From Nectonema munidae (lineage: Eukaryota > Nematomorpha > Nectonematoida > Nectonematidae): a DNA stretch of 64,000 bases. A program made the translations under genes and the position numbers. Within the stretch, counting starts at the first letter, position 1. The number at the start of each line of letters is the position of its first letter. The notes under the pieces are model-generated. The model saw nothing but the letters and a program-made list of their open reading frames with translations, had not been told where the DNA came from and did no database searches. This document shows, piece after piece, positions 32,690 through 44,430 of the stretch. The stretch is from the NCBI GenBank assembly GCA_030549495.1, contig JAUIRK010000791.1, positions 1-64,000 on the forward strand, written 5' to 3'.

Positions 32690-34910
32690 TTATGGAAAGC
32701 AGTAAAAGATTTTAAATGCAAAGCAACAACATTACACTTAACACATTTGTGTTTAGCGCTCTGAATATGGCAGTAAGCGTATTCCTTTTTCCGTTTTTTC
32801 TCTTAACTTAAAATGAAATGGCCCATCTGATCATTTTTGATTTCTTTGACAATTTTTAGATCGTTCATTTTTTTGAAACTTAGAACTCCTTCCAAAGGAG
32901 TAAGGAAAAGGAAACTTCTTATATCATCTTTGCTTCAGACATTTTGTAATATATAAGAGTTGAACATGGAGGACTTGATCGTGAAAACAGCCAAAGGAAA
33001 ACACCATTTTTTAGAGCGAATGCTAGTTCGATTACAGTATAATGCATGATTTTGCAAATCCGTTCCACCCATGCCCCCATTGTAATTAGTGATAGCAACA
33101 TGGAACGTTTATTCCTATCATTTTTTTTATTCTTTGGACTTGAGCGTCTTTTTTCTCTTGACAATGAGCACCAACATAATTTGGCCCCATTCTTACTTCT
33201 CCATTATCTTTCCATCTCACGATCCGTATTTGGATTTTTCCTGATGTGCACCATATTTGAAAATCTTCTCGATGTGATTTGTCTTTATTGGGCAATTTGC
33301 AAGCCTACCAAAATGAAAAGGGCCAGTTACAAAGAAGTTCCTCAGAGATAGCTCTTCAAAAAGCTTCAAAGTGGTAAAATATTAATCCGAATAAATATGG
33401 TACGTTTGATCTTTTGGATGTCTGTCCAACAGTTCAAGAACAGCTCCTGCTCCTACGCCAAAGTTATTTTTATAAACGTTACTTTGTTCGTTTGGGCGTT
33501 GATAATCTTTGAATGTGATCAAGTATTCTTTAGAAAAGTTTATACACCACACTTTATAACCAATCCTAATAGGTTTTTGACACATTGCCTGTTTTATTTG
33601 GCATTCATATTATCCAAAGTATGGAACCATTGTTTCATTAATATCGACTACTTTCACGTCTGTCCTGAATTCTATCAATTTTTTATTCTGCATATCAACA
33701 ATAGGACGAATTTTTGCACATTTGTCATTTCGAGTTCATAAAAGTAAATATCTTTGAATATTTCATCAATTCTCTTTCTAGACATTGTGTTTGTGATAGC
33801 GATTTTGTGCGTGTCAGTTGCAGACTCCCAATACATTTTACAGCTTCATAAGCACTAGGGTTTGCTCACGGTTCAGAAATAATTGGACGTTGCCGGTTCT
33901 AAAAATTCAGGAACCATTTCGCAACCGAAAAGTTTTCCCGGTTCCGAGAATAACCTAGCTGTAATTGATTTATTTCACTATGCAATTCTTTGCATAAAAC
34001 TTTACTGCACTTCATTCATATAAAATCTTTGTTTCATTGTCATCTCATTTTAATGGTAAACAGAGAAAAGTGTGTAAATGACAAAAGAGTTTCTTTTTTC
34101 TTTTTTTTTCTCTCCTGCACACTTTTGTCGTTTGCACACTTTTCTCCTAGAACCATTTAAATGATACTGATATAGAAAGAAAAAGTGTACATCTGTTTAT
34201 AATAAATCAAAAATGTCAATTTCATTGCATTTTTTTGCTGTCTATATATTTCCTTAAGAAACCGTTTGGAACCGGGATTTCCCGGTTTTGTAAGTTTTTT
34301 TCGGTATCGCTACCGGTTGCTAATTTTCAATACTTATGCAGACCCTAATGAGCACTAAGCAAAATAATAGAAAAAATACTTTATAATTTTATTTAAATGG
34401 ATGAAATTGAAGTTAAATTTTTTTTGCATATTTTATGGTGAAATGGCAAATTTTGTTAAGAATTTCATCAGAAAAGAAAAATATCTCAGTTACTTCAAAA
34501 CATTTCCGAGCTTCTCTGCAATTGTCTTCAACACTTTTTTTCATGAAACTTGATAATAAAGAATTTTTTACAATATCATTTTCATACGATTTGTATGTTT
34601 TTTTGTTACTCTTGCTTGCTGATTCACCAAAATCATTTGCAATTTTGTCATGGAATACAACTTTAATTTCGACTTCTAGCATTTTTTTTAGAGAATTTAT
34701 CCATTCACTGTTTTTTCATCGTCATCTTCTCCTGAATCTTCCTCCGTTTTCATTGTCATTTAGAGAAATTAATATACTCACATCTCTAACTTCAGCACGT
34801 AGTTTTTCTGTATTATCAGTAGCCATTATTACGGATTCGACACATGTGCGTTTTTTCCAATTTTTTTTTATATATTTCCCCAAAATTCGACATTGATAAT
34901 AAAAAAACAA
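32690..34910 (-). pseudogene. piggyBac-like transposase remnant
   Basis: Read down the minus strand. An acidic N-terminal segment (EEDSGEDDDEKTVNG) near 34740 is followed by an open part at 34682-34413. After an inserted MITE comes DINETMVPYFG near 33630, where the family has an Asp-Glu pair at the catalytic SIDExM-type motif and this copy has Asn-Glu. Then KPIRIGYKVWCINF and GAVLELLDRHPKDQTYHIYS (33585-33382), FFVTGPFHFGRLANCP, IRIVRWKDNGEV (near 33200), NGGMGGTDLQNHALY and RTSIRSKKWCFPLAVF (near 33030). The C-terminal Cys-rich RING-like tail reads YCHIQSAKHKCVKCNV near 32780. Many stops and frameshifts interrupt it. The TTAA targets and termini were not identified. Confidence 0.9.
33856..34347. 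mobile_element. hAT-like MITE nested in the piggyBac remnant
   Basis: Termini TAGGGTTTGC and GCAGACCCTA; 8-bp flanks ATAAGCAC (33848-33855) and ATGAGCAC (34348-34355), one mismatch. The interior contains inverted segments (CCCGGTTCC against GGAACCGGG, and AAAAGTGTGTAAATGAC against GTCGTTTGCACACTTTT) that would fold into long stems. It interrupts the transposase remnant on both sides, so it inserted later. Confidence 0.82.
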
Positions 34911-35660
34911 AACGATGAAAATATTTGAAGCAAATTAGCTAAAGAGAAGCAAAATCAAAAAAAATATGTTTTTCCAAAATAAAAAAATTGATGTTGTAGA
35001 ACATGTGTGAAAAAACTCATTTTGTAAAATTTTCAAATTTGTTCTGGTGCTTATACATAATAAAATAAAATGATGCAACCAAATAGTGAAATCTAAATAA
35101 ACTATATTAAATACTTAAATAAAATGGCTTATTTATTCAAAGAAAATTTTTTTTTCAATAAAAAAGGATGAAATAAAAGGTGTCATATGTGGATGCAGGA
35201 ACGATTATCCTATTTAAATTGTTCAAGACGGAAGTAAAATTCGGTTTATAAGTTTTGGAAAAAAAACTTTTGTGCTATTTAAAATAGTTAGAACCCCTTT
35301 GGGTGAATATATATTTTAAGGTATAAGCTAATTCTAAAAGACAATTGATTAAAATATTAAAGTATAATTCAGAAAAACACCTTCTTGAAGAGATGAATTA
35401 ATAAGGGTAAACTTAAAATGGTAATTCCATGAACAATAATAGGTCTAACATGTAAATAAGATTTAATAAAAAATACACGAATACGCATGTAAGCAAATTT
35501 TGAAGAATACATAAACAGAAAGCAGAAATGAAGTTGTCCTTAAGTGCAAAAAAGATACTTGTAAACTTTTCCTTAATTTAAAGCACTGATAAATCTTAGA
35601 AATTATTCATATTTATGTAAACAAACTGAAACTTATTTAAACAGATAGAGACCAATATAT
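34911..35660. other. Gene-free stretch
   Basis: AT-rich, nothing recognised. Confidence 0.4.
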
Positions 35661-35686
35661 AATTCACCTGTATTGCACTTTCCTAG

Positions 35687-35886
35687 GACACGGTAGACAT
35701 ATTTTCAAAATGTTCTCAACAGGGAAAGGAGTTTGTTTTAAAATTTGTGAAGACAAACGTAAGCTAATTAGGCACGATTGGTTGAAAGGAGAAAGAAATA
35801 AGGACAGTAATGAAAAAAAGCATTCATGCAATGATGAAAACAAAGTTCTTAAGACTGGAAAAGGGTCTTCCAATAAGTTAATTTGA
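35687..35886 (+). CDS. Candidate terminal exon of an unknown basic protein
   Basis: Preceded by an acceptor-like sequence (TGCACTTTCCTAG, AG at 35685-35686) and open for 65 codons to TGA. The product is strikingly protein-like for this AT-rich background: Lys/Arg-rich, hydrophilic, with GKGVCFKICEDKRKLIRHDW near its start and a charged tail. The CFKIC and KRKLIRHDW pattern faintly recalls zinc-binding ribosomal protein S14, but the cysteine spacing differs and I do not claim it. The opposite strand is also open (35873-35664), but its product is a composition-biased Leu/Ser/Phe run. The frame is open back to about 35648, so an unspliced reading is also possible. No partner exon was found. Confidence 0.35.
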
Positions 35887-36369
35887 TAATATCAAAAGTA
35901 ATAAAACTTTTTGTACGAAAAAATATTTAAGATTGCTCCGAAGTGCTTAAGAATCAAAATTTTGCGACTATAATTCTTCAAAATAATTGGTTTTATATGC
36001 ATAATAATTTTTTAGTTTGGAGATTGCCTTAATTAGGACAACGTTTGAGGGCTTAGCCAGGATGTTGAAGCCTCTGCCTCAATTTGTAAAGAGCAAAAGA
36101 CCATAGATTATTATTACATTAGAAGCTACATGAAATTTGATTCAAAATGTTACTAAAGATTTTATTAAATTCTTCAAAAGATCACTCAATATCAACAATG
36201 TGGATAATATATGAATAGGAAAAATATATCACAAAATTCTTCTTTATTTCTTGAAATAATTTTTTTCTCATTGAGTTAAAAAGTGTTATTTTAATTACTT
36301 AACCGTTTATTTGTGTATTTTTATGTGAATTTGGTTAAAAGTGTCTTCTATAAAGAATTCAGGTGTATA
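35887..36369. other. Gene-free stretch
   Basis: AT-rich, nothing recognised. Confidence 0.4.
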
Positions 36370-36545
36370 TATGGTGTGAGACTCAATGGTTGTTAGGGTG
36401 TACTCTGTACAGTTGAATGTCAGGTGCTCGACCCCCAAAACTCCCAACTCTTAAAAATTAAAATCACAAATAATTACGATTAATTATCCTAAAACCTAAT
36501 GCAAGAATATAGCCTAACAGCTTAAAGTTTTGATATTAAGACCAA
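36370..36545 (+). mobile_element. tRNA-derived SINE, family B, copy 3
   Basis: Starts GACTCAATGGTTGTTAGGGT, has a decayed B box (AGGTGCTCGACCCCC) and continues CAAAACTCCCAACTCT, as in the copy at 36960. It is more diverged than that copy. Confidence 0.8.
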
Positions 36546-36779
36546 AAAACCAATATAGTTTAATATTTTTCCTCATTTATAAACCAACTATTGAAATTTA
36601 CCTACTTCATATATATTCCTTGCATCATACTTATGATATCTTATACAACCCACTTATTTTTATTTTACTATTATTCATAATCTCTATTATTTATTCTTAG
36701 ACCTAATCTCAAAAAATAATATTTTATTATTTGAATATGCTATTTTTCTGCCAACTTATATGTTTAAATATAATTATTT

Positions 36780-37140
36780 TTATAAATTTTCTTAATTATT
36801 TTTTAAATATAAAAAATAATTGCATACGTTTATTACTGGCCTTTTTAAGGAAAAGTTGAAAATATTCAAGATTACACCTAAAGATCTCTTAACAATCCTG
36901 CAAAGCACATGGTTGTTTTTAACCGTTAAGTTTGTTTTCTTGTATATATTTTATACAATATATAAATGAGCCTCAATGGTTGTTAGGGTGCACCTCTCAA
37001 CTTAACATTTGAAGGTCAGGGATTTGATCCCCAAAGCTCCCAACTCTCAAAAACATATTCACAAAAACTGTGATTAACCATCTTAAGCATAATGCGAGCA
37101 TATGGCCTTACGGGTGAAAGTGCTTTGATATCTCCAACCA
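36780..37140 (+). mobile_element. SINE family B with its extended flank, copy 4
   Basis: The best-preserved copy. The tRNA-like part begins GAGCCTCAATGGTTGTTAGG near 36967 and has a B box AGGGATTTGATCCCC near 37017. The preceding 180 bp, with AAGATTACACCTAAAGATCT, match the extension of the copy at 32192 in opposite orientation. Confidence 0.8.
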
Positions 37141-38217
37141 AACCAAAACTTCAAACTACATTTTCTTTTAGTTTTTCAAATTTACTTATGAAAAGGAATT
37201 TCAGAAAAATAAAAATTTTTGGATTATTCTTTTAAATCTGCTCAAGTGTTAAAAAGACCTTAATCAAAAAAGTAAATAATTCTTATTTTGAAATTTGATA
37301 ACTCAGCAATCTTTTAATTGGTATTTTACTATAAACAGGAAAAAAATTTATGCAGCTAGTATATTTTTTAGCTAAAATAAATTAAAAATATGTAGTTTCA
37401 TAATATGAATTATTTTGTCCACTGTCATAAAATTGTCTACTTCTAATATAAAATTCCATTAAAAAAGTGACACACTAATTATTCTTTTAAATACTTGTTT
37501 TTAAAACGTTAAGCTAGAAGCCAGCATTGAAAGTTGTGAACTAAGATTTGAAATTTGAAGAATATTTTCTTATTTGTGTTTTTCTATTATACCTAAATTT
37601 TCAATTTTAATTAATTTTTTTTTCTAAAATTTTTAATATGAAAATCCTTTAGAAAATTATTCAAAATTGTCAGATTATTTTTTTCTCTAGAAACACTCAA
37701 TGCTACATTTTCTTAGATGTCCAACATTTTCGTGACCAGAAAAATCTGACAATATTTATTAAAAAGCAGACAAAGGTAAAATTGTTTATGTATCATATAT
37801 GATACACTCGTCACGAAAGGGTTTAGTTATATTGATTTCATGATAGATGGTGATACCAAGTCTCAATTCCACAGTATGTTTTTTTCTGAATAAGTATTGT
37901 TGGTTTATATGATTTTACAATAAATAAAATATTTTCAATCTTAGAATTTAGAGTATCACTCTTTTTTTGATATTAGAAATTTTTTCAATATTTTTAAATT
38001 GTTTATTTTGACTATTAAATCGATATTTTAGACCTATTGCTAATTCAATTGATTTTACTTCTGATCATTTTCTTGCTCTTTTAAACTTATATAAAGTAAT
38101 TTTTTTAATCGGTAGCGATTCATTTAATATTTATCATACATGTTTTTTTATATAATATAATCCCTGTACCCGAAAACTTCTACACGCTAATATAAATTGT
38201 TAGATTATATAAATGTG
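37141..38217. other. Gene-free stretch upstream of HSBP1
   Basis: AT-rich, no recognised feature. The promoter and non-coding first exon of the HSBP1 gene should lie somewhere to the left of 38661, but I could not locate them. Confidence 0.4.
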
Positions 38218-38557
38218 GGTACTTATGGGTTATCTCTCTCCCCCCCCCCTCCCCACTCTAAAAATTTTTTCCAACTTAATAATTTTAAAATACTAATTAA
38301 TTAATAATTTTATATATTTAATTATTAAAAAAAAATAATTTTATATATTAAATTATTACTTTTTTGCTGTATGATTTTCATTAGTTACACTATATAATAT
38401 AAAATTATATTATAATATAATATATATAAATAATATAAAATTATTATTTTATATATTAAACAAGTAATTTATTATTTTTACTCATCATTTAAATTCAAAT
38501 AAAAATTTTTAAAAATTTTTTTAGAGTGTGGGGGGGGGGAGATAACCCATAAGTACC
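38218..38557. mobile_element. MITE with about 45-bp inverted repeats
   Basis: Left end GGTACTTATGGGTTATCTC followed by a C tract and CACTCTAAAAA; right end the complement, TTTTAGAGTGTG, a G tract and GAGATAACCCATAAGTACC. The centre is almost pure A and T. It lies about 100 bp before the first seen exon of HSBP1. Target duplication not clear. Confidence 0.88.
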
Positions 38558-38660
38558 TAAATTTGTAATTTCCTCCAACAAATGATACTTTCTGTCTTTA
38601 AATAATGATACAAATAAATATAAGAATTTTTATTTCATTTTTATCTATGTCTTTTATTTC

Positions 38661-38662
38661 AG
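38661..38662 (+). promoter_or_regulatory. 3' splice site before the HSBP1 start exon
   Basis: ATGTCTTTTATTTCAG is a good pyrimidine tract and acceptor 16 bp before the start codon. It implies an upstream non-coding exon. Confidence 0.6.
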
Positions 38663-38678
38663 TTTTTCCAATTATAAA

Positions 38679-38828
38679 ATGGTGCTTAATCCAGACAATT
38701 TAGACGATGTTCAACAAAAAACTCAGGAAGTATCCAACGAGGCTCCATTACCCAATCCTGCTCTCTCAAATTCTCAACCTGAAGAAGCGTTAACAGATTC
38801 AGATCCGTGCCAGGAATTAAATTCACAC
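38679..38828 (+). CDS. HSBP1: HSBP1, coding exon 1 (residues 1-50)
   Basis: ATG in good context (AAAATGG) opens 50 codons rich in Asn, Pro, Glu and Asp, ending DPCQELNSH at a GTAATA donor (38829). The exon ends on a codon boundary and joins the exon at 43435 in phase 0. This N-terminal part is unstructured and several times longer than the roughly 15 residues that precede the coiled coil in human HSBP1; insect proteins also have longer, variable heads. The product, heat shock factor binding protein 1, is a small trimeric coiled-coil protein that binds the trimerisation domain of HSF1 and damps the heat-shock response; it also acts in WASH-complex assembly. Read past the donor, the frame gives an unrelated hydrophobic tail that is intron. 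Confidence 0.88.
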
Positions 38829-40019
38829 GTAATATTTTATCTCTATTTGCTTTTATTGAACGCTATAACACGAATAGCAAACGCTTTTTTTAATGTATCA
38901 GAATTTCAATAACTTACCTTATATGTCATTGAGCGCATCCCTTTCTAAACACTGAACTGAGTGAGACGTAGCTGAAGGTGAGCAAATCTCTCTCAATTGC
39001 TCACGCCCTAATCCAAATAAAAATTGGACCCCAAGAACTTTGTTTTAGTTCAGGACGGGGTTAGAGAGTCAGAGGAAAAATATACGACTGAGACTACGTA
39101 CCTAAAAATTCCGCATCCAACTGCAATTGCTTAAAACCGTAATAAACTTGGCGCTCGCTTCCGACTTCGACTCGCCAAGCCTGGACTTCAAGCTGATTTC
39201 ATATATTTGAATTTTTGTTTTACTTTATATATATTTCATTTAAGTTAAGTTTTTTCATTTGAAGATACTTTTTTTTATTAAAAATAGAAGTATCCCTAGA
39301 TAGTTGTATTCATTAGATACATTTCATATGAAAAAAATTTAGTTAAACACTTTAATGGAAAGTGTTGCTTTCCAAAAAACTAAAAAAATCTTTAAGAACT
39401 GTAGAATTAAAAATAACTGCCTTAAGTAATTTACTCTAATTGAAAAATTCTAAAAATTTATTGAACCACTATATTTTCACATTTAATCCATTTAAATAGC
39501 TGAAAAGTTTGCCAAATAGTTATTTAAAAAGTGCTTAATTTTGTTTCACTTGAATTATTATTTTCAAGTATCGATATCAATTTTTTGCACATCCCTGAAA
39601 ATCTTTTTTTTTTTGAAAAATGTCATGTTATTGTAAGTTTTGATGTTACATAGAAGAGCATTACAATCTTTCTTATCACTAAATAGAAATAATATATCAT
39701 ATATAATAATAATAATAATAATATATATATATAGAAATATCACTTAATATTTAACTCAATTTAATAGATAGTTAGACATAAATGAACAACTGACATCCAA
39801 TATTTATATAAAACATACCAATGGAATTGATAACACATTTACACATTATATATATACATACTAGCAGTGCTCATAACATATATAACGATTCTTGCACATA
39901 ACAAATCATACTCTCATTTTTTATAATTAATACTTGTCACTTGCGTTTTATCCCTTTTCTCCTAGTAGGTAAGAGCTTATAAAATGAAATTTTTATGACA
40001 TATTTTTTATTTAGATACA

Positions 40020-41182
40020 GTGCTAATCATGTGTTCTAAAGAAAATATAAGCGACGGTGAGAAAGGAAAGCGAAAAACTAAGAGAGTAACCCTAGAAGTA
40101 AAGAAGGAAATGATAGCAAAATATGAAAATGGTGTTCGTGTTTCCAATCATGCTTCAGAGTATGACATACCGAAATCGACATTATCAACGTTTTTGAAAA
40201 ATAAGGAGATTATTATTAAAGCTGCTGCTCAAGTTGCAAAAGGATCTAAAGTGATTAGCAGAACAAAAACCACGGATAACAATTGAAGAAGTTGAAAAGT
40301 CATTGCTAGTGTTTATTAATGAGAAACAGTTGAAAGGGGATCGTGTGAGTGAAGCATTTATCCGTGAAAAAGTGCTAAATATTTATGGCGATCAATAAAA
40401 TCGATGGTGCAGGTTTTGAAAAGTTGGATTTTAAAGCAGGCAGAGGATGTTTCCAAAAGTTCAAAGAAGGAAGGAGCAGAGAAGTTTAAAAAAGAATTTA
40501 ATGATTTCATAAAAGCGGAAGGAAGGTTTTCTCCTAGAACAGGTTTTTGATGGAGACGAAACAGGTTTGTTTATTTTAGAAAAAGTTGCACTTAAATAAC
40601 AAAAGAGGAAAAAGCGCTACCAGGTCATAATCCTATGAAAGACAGGTTGACTCTTTTGATGTGTGGAAACACGGTGACTACAAACAAAACAGTAAACATG
40701 TTCAATGACAATGTGATGCCTCATTTTAAAAAAAATAATAAAGAGCCGGCAAAAACAACAAACGCTGGAAAACATTTTAGTGAAAAGGACACATACTCCA
40801 AAGTAAATCCTACCTGAGCCAAAAAAACAAAGATTAGTTGTAGAACACAATGAAAACTGTGATTCCGAAAAAGTTACTATATAGAAGAGGGCTCTACTTC
40901 TGGGTAGTGTGACTTGCTCTGTTATTCACTTGTATGTACGTTATGAATAAAGATTTTTTCTTTAATTTTTCCTTTTAGTAAAATAGTGGTACTTTGGTTT
41001 TTGAAGATGATTTGTTTGTACAAAGTCCTACATACATGATCAGTACAGTTGATTAGGTGTTTGAGAGCGGATTATTTGCCTTTCCATTAATTCTTATGGG
41101 AATAAGTGATTCAGTATTCGAACAAATCGCTTTTCCAACACTTTATAGGAACGAATTGTGGTCGAAAACCGAGGTACCACTG
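40020..41182 (+). pseudogene. Internally deleted Tigger transposon with intact right end
   Basis: 40020-40286 encodes the N-terminal helix-turn-helix domain: KRVTLEVKKEMIAKYENGVR, then YDIPKSTLSTFLKNKE. Broken frames follow: EEVEKSLLVFINEK, then FDGDETGLF near 40548 with the first catalytic Asp, then YQVIILMKDRLTLLMCGNTV, like the PGHKPMKDRLTLL block of the family. From there it jumps to the C-terminal NDNVMPHFKK, so most of the DDE domain is deleted. The right end, ACCGAGGTACCACTG, stops at 41182 and is followed by TA, the expected target. The left inverted repeat (CAGTGGTACCTCGG) was not found. It sits in HSBP1 intron 1 in the same orientation as the gene. Confidence 0.88.
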
Positions 41183-42913
41183 TATATAAAAAATAATTCT
41201 TAAGATGTTCTCAAAATGAAGTATTGCAGTGTTATTAGTATGATAGTGTTTGGAGAAAATACCAATAGTCAGCTTGGTTAGCATTTTCGTGATCAAAATG
41301 GTCGCTGTTGTGACCTTGAAACAGGTTCTGTCCTTCCAAATTCTTTGCATTTAACGCAATTATATACATGATGAAAGATATTCGCGCAGTTACAGTTAAA
41401 TGCATAGTATTCTTGTCAAGGCAATCTCGGCAAATTTTAATGCCTCCTCAGCTTTGCCAAGCTCCTAATGTTAGTAAGAGCTTTGGAAATTTAGAGGTTT
41501 ACTTTTGTTGAAAAAATTCTGAAGAACTTAATGAATAAAAAATCCTTAATTTTATAAGCTAAACTTTTTTAAAATCAAATTATGTAATATAAACTTTATT
41601 CTCTAATTTTAGCAGTCGTTCACTTTCACCATATACACGTGAACCATCTAACATTTGCATAAATTTACATTTTAATTATTTTTAGCCAGAACTTTTAAAA
41701 AAAAAAGGAAAACTGCAAATTTTTTATTAAAAAATTGTATTAATTAACATTCAAACGAAACGAATACACCAATTGATTCAAGAATTCTTCAACTTTCGCG
41801 TGTTCCAATGTGAATTTAGTCAGATTAATATCATTTTTTATTTGCTCTGAAAAATTCGACAATGTGCGATGATTTTCTTGATGATGTCTTTGTAAGGACA
41901 TCCTTGTGATATCCTTGATAACAGTTGGCTGTTTTAAAAAAGCGAATTTATGGAAGAAGTAAAATGCTTCATAAATTTGAACTTTACCATACCTCTACAC
42001 CTGTTGGCCGTTCTTTTTCCGCGTATAGAAGTCTTAAAAGCGCAAATACATAAGTTAGTTTGTTGAAGTTTTCATTCATACTTTCAACTGGAACAAAGGA
42101 CAATGCTGATGAGCACTTTATCAATATATTGATGTATCAGTGTTGCCTTCGCATTCATTTTTGCATACTCAATTCTTTTGTTTTTCACAAAAAAACTGAT
42201 TTAAATGAAAAAAACCATCTTGGTATGTGTTTATGTGGAAATTTTTTTGAAATTCTTTAGTTACTTCACCTCAAAATCAATTATTATTGAGATCTTGGAT
42301 TAAATGAAGAATTTAGTGTTACAAAAACTCAAAATTTTAAATAATTACAATTTATCCATTTTACTAAAAAAATTTTCTTTAAGATTACGAATCCTTTATT
42401 TTGATTTTCTTTCTTCCTCGCATCCCTCTTTATTTGAGAGTTTTCACAACTCAACTCTTTGACTTATAAACTTAAATTTTTGGTATAGGAGTTTGAAGTC
42501 TGGATTTCCAATAAAGTAGCAACAGAAAGTAAAATTATAGGGTTGAGTTTGGAAGGGGCCATACTTTTAAGCATAGCTGCACATGGATCAAAGTCCAATG
42601 GCACAAATTTACTTAAAAAATATTAAGTAAATTTAAAATTTTAAGGAAAATTTACTTTTGCTAAAAGTATGCGTAAAAAGCATATACACTTCAATAAAAA
42701 GTTTTTAATGCAATCGCATAAGCACATTCTTTTTGGAATCTACAAAAATATTTCGGATAGTTTTTTCTTGTACTGCATCCTTTTTCAACGATCTTCTCTT
42801 CTATGTCAGTCGTTGGCAAAATGTTTTACTTGTGTGCACAAAAACGTAAACAATTAAAACGAAAGCTTGTATCTCTATTGCTGCAAGAATATTTCGATCA
42901 GTCTTCCAATTTT
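41183..42913. other. Intronic gene-free stretch
   Basis: AT-rich. On the minus strand near 42180-42090, NKRIEYAKMNAKATLIHQYI is open and somewhat protein-like but unrecognised. Otherwise nothing is seen. Confidence 0.35.
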
Positions 42914-43058
42914 ATCTACATCCTTTTTTTTTTTAAAAAAAAGTAAGTTTTTTTTAACTTTTTGTTAATTAGTGAATTACTTACGTAGATTTAAGTACCG
43001 CTAATCATAGTAAAAGTAGTTTTGATACTTTATCAGCTCCCTTTTTTAATGAAGATAG
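42914..43058 (+). repeat. Direct repeat, copy 1
   Basis: About 145 bp matching 44431-44571 in the same orientation, with CCGCTAATCATAGTAAAAGT in common. The copies lie in consecutive introns of HSBP1, one on each side of the second coding exon. No terminal structure was seen, so a local duplication or a dispersed repeat are both possible. Confidence 0.85.
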
Positions 43059-43434
43059 CATGTTTTTATTTTTATCTCATTATAGACCCTTAGTTCCAAG
43101 CTTATTGTACGGCTACACGAATTGAATGGATATGCCTTTTAATTTGGAAGCAGGATATATACACAAAAATTAGGACTCAGAGTCAATAAAAAAACCTTGA
43201 CTCCGGAGTTAGAGTCGAAGTCACTAAGATATCTAGATAACGCGGCATCCCTGAAATTTTCATAGAACCTTAGATCAGGGTAATGAGGAAAAAATGATTT
43301 TATCAGTGTATCATTTTTTAACTGAATCATATAATGTATGATAAAGGCACACATTAAATTTTTCTTTGAATATGCTTTGAATGGATGTGTATTGTATATC
43401 TATCTTTACATAACTTTATTCTTCTGTTCTACAG

Positions 43435-43501
43435 GTACAAGACTTGTTACAGCAAATGCAAGACAAATTCAAGGCCATGTCAAATCAACTTATGAATAGA
43501 A
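43435..43501 (+). CDS. HSBP1: HSBP1, coding exon 2 (coiled-coil start)
   Basis: 67 bp after TTCTGTTCTACAG. It encodes VQDLLQQMQDKFKAM, then SNQLMNR, plus the first base of an Ile codon. Human HSBP1 has VQTLLQQMQDKFQTM, then SDQIIGR and Ile at the same place, so the match is close to residue for residue and covers the first heptads of the coiled coil. The exon ends at A43501. The following bases are ATATCCTTT, the canonical 5' splice site of a U12-dependent AT-AC intron. Read through, the frame would end eight codons later at TAA with no homology. Confidence 0.92.
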
Positions 43502-44430
43502 ATATCCTTTTTAAAATCTTTTAAATCTTCTTCACTGCCCATCAGACTTAGTCGCGTTCTGGGGCGTGTTGCGTACGTCGTAAGGAGAAATTATTGAAAT
43601 TTCAGCAAGCCCCCTTTTCCCTTGTAACGTGTTCATGTTCAATTCAACAAATTTTGTATATAAAATCACCCGTGGTCCCTCTTCCCCTTCTCCATTAATC
43701 TCCCATTTTAGGCGTGGATCGGTCTATAAATACCACATGATTCACAAACGTTTCTCAAATCAGACGATATCTAAAAAAAGGCAGACGAGATTTATATTCA
43801 AAGTCATTGAAAAAAGCAGACGAAGATGAAATTACTTATGTTCCCAAATGGGAGCATTGGGACTTAATGGGTTAATAGCGATTCTTTGCCAGATATCCCC
43901 TATAAAAGATATAGTCTATCTTTTCAACTAACTATCTTCCTGAACAAATGGATCCCCTAATTCAATTTTCAATCCTATTCCTATTTTTTCAATCCTATCT
44001 TCCTTTTAAAACACCCTTTTCCCTTCCACCCACCCCTTCCTACGTTGTTACGTAATACGTATTTATCCCCTAAGAACATAGGTACATCCTTAAAATCATT
44101 GGGATTGAGAGGGGGGGGGGACAAACCTTTTTTTTTATAATAACCTATTTTAAAAGAATTTGTGTCTTTAATGATATAAAATTGAAAAAAATCAAAATTG
44201 TTGGTGGACCCGAATTCTTTTTCACCCCTGCCCCTCTTGAGAATACATTGGGGGAGGGACATTGTGCCTCAGATGTGCCTTAGAAGTAGAACTAGAGTGT
44301 GTAGTAAAGTTATATGCTTACAGTGGTCGTGAATGAGAAAGCTAGGAAATTGTTTTTCTTTGAATCGTGATGAAAGCGTATCCTCCATTTTTAAATAAAT
44401 AAGATCCTCCAAAATCATGAAGGAGGACTT

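Larger units (their letters stand above)
38829..43434 (+). other. HSBP1: HSBP1 intron 1 (GT-AG, phase 0)
   Basis: 4.6 kb from GTAATA to TTCTGTTCTACAG. It contains a Tigger remnant (40020-41182), one copy of a direct repeat (42914-43058) and AT-rich filler. Near 39581-39594 and again near 43165-43255, sequences such as GCACATCCCTG and GCGGCATCCCTG look like eroded transposon ends. No other gene is recognised inside. Confidence 0.85.

Noticed and set aside
34435-34896. 153-codon plus-strand ORF
   Set aside because: Shadow of the piggyBac N-terminal region on the opposite strand.
43435-43524. HSBP1 exon 2 read through to the TAA after NILFKIF
   Set aside because: It would truncate the coiled coil; the ATATCCTTT donor and the matching exon at 47390 explain the sequence better.
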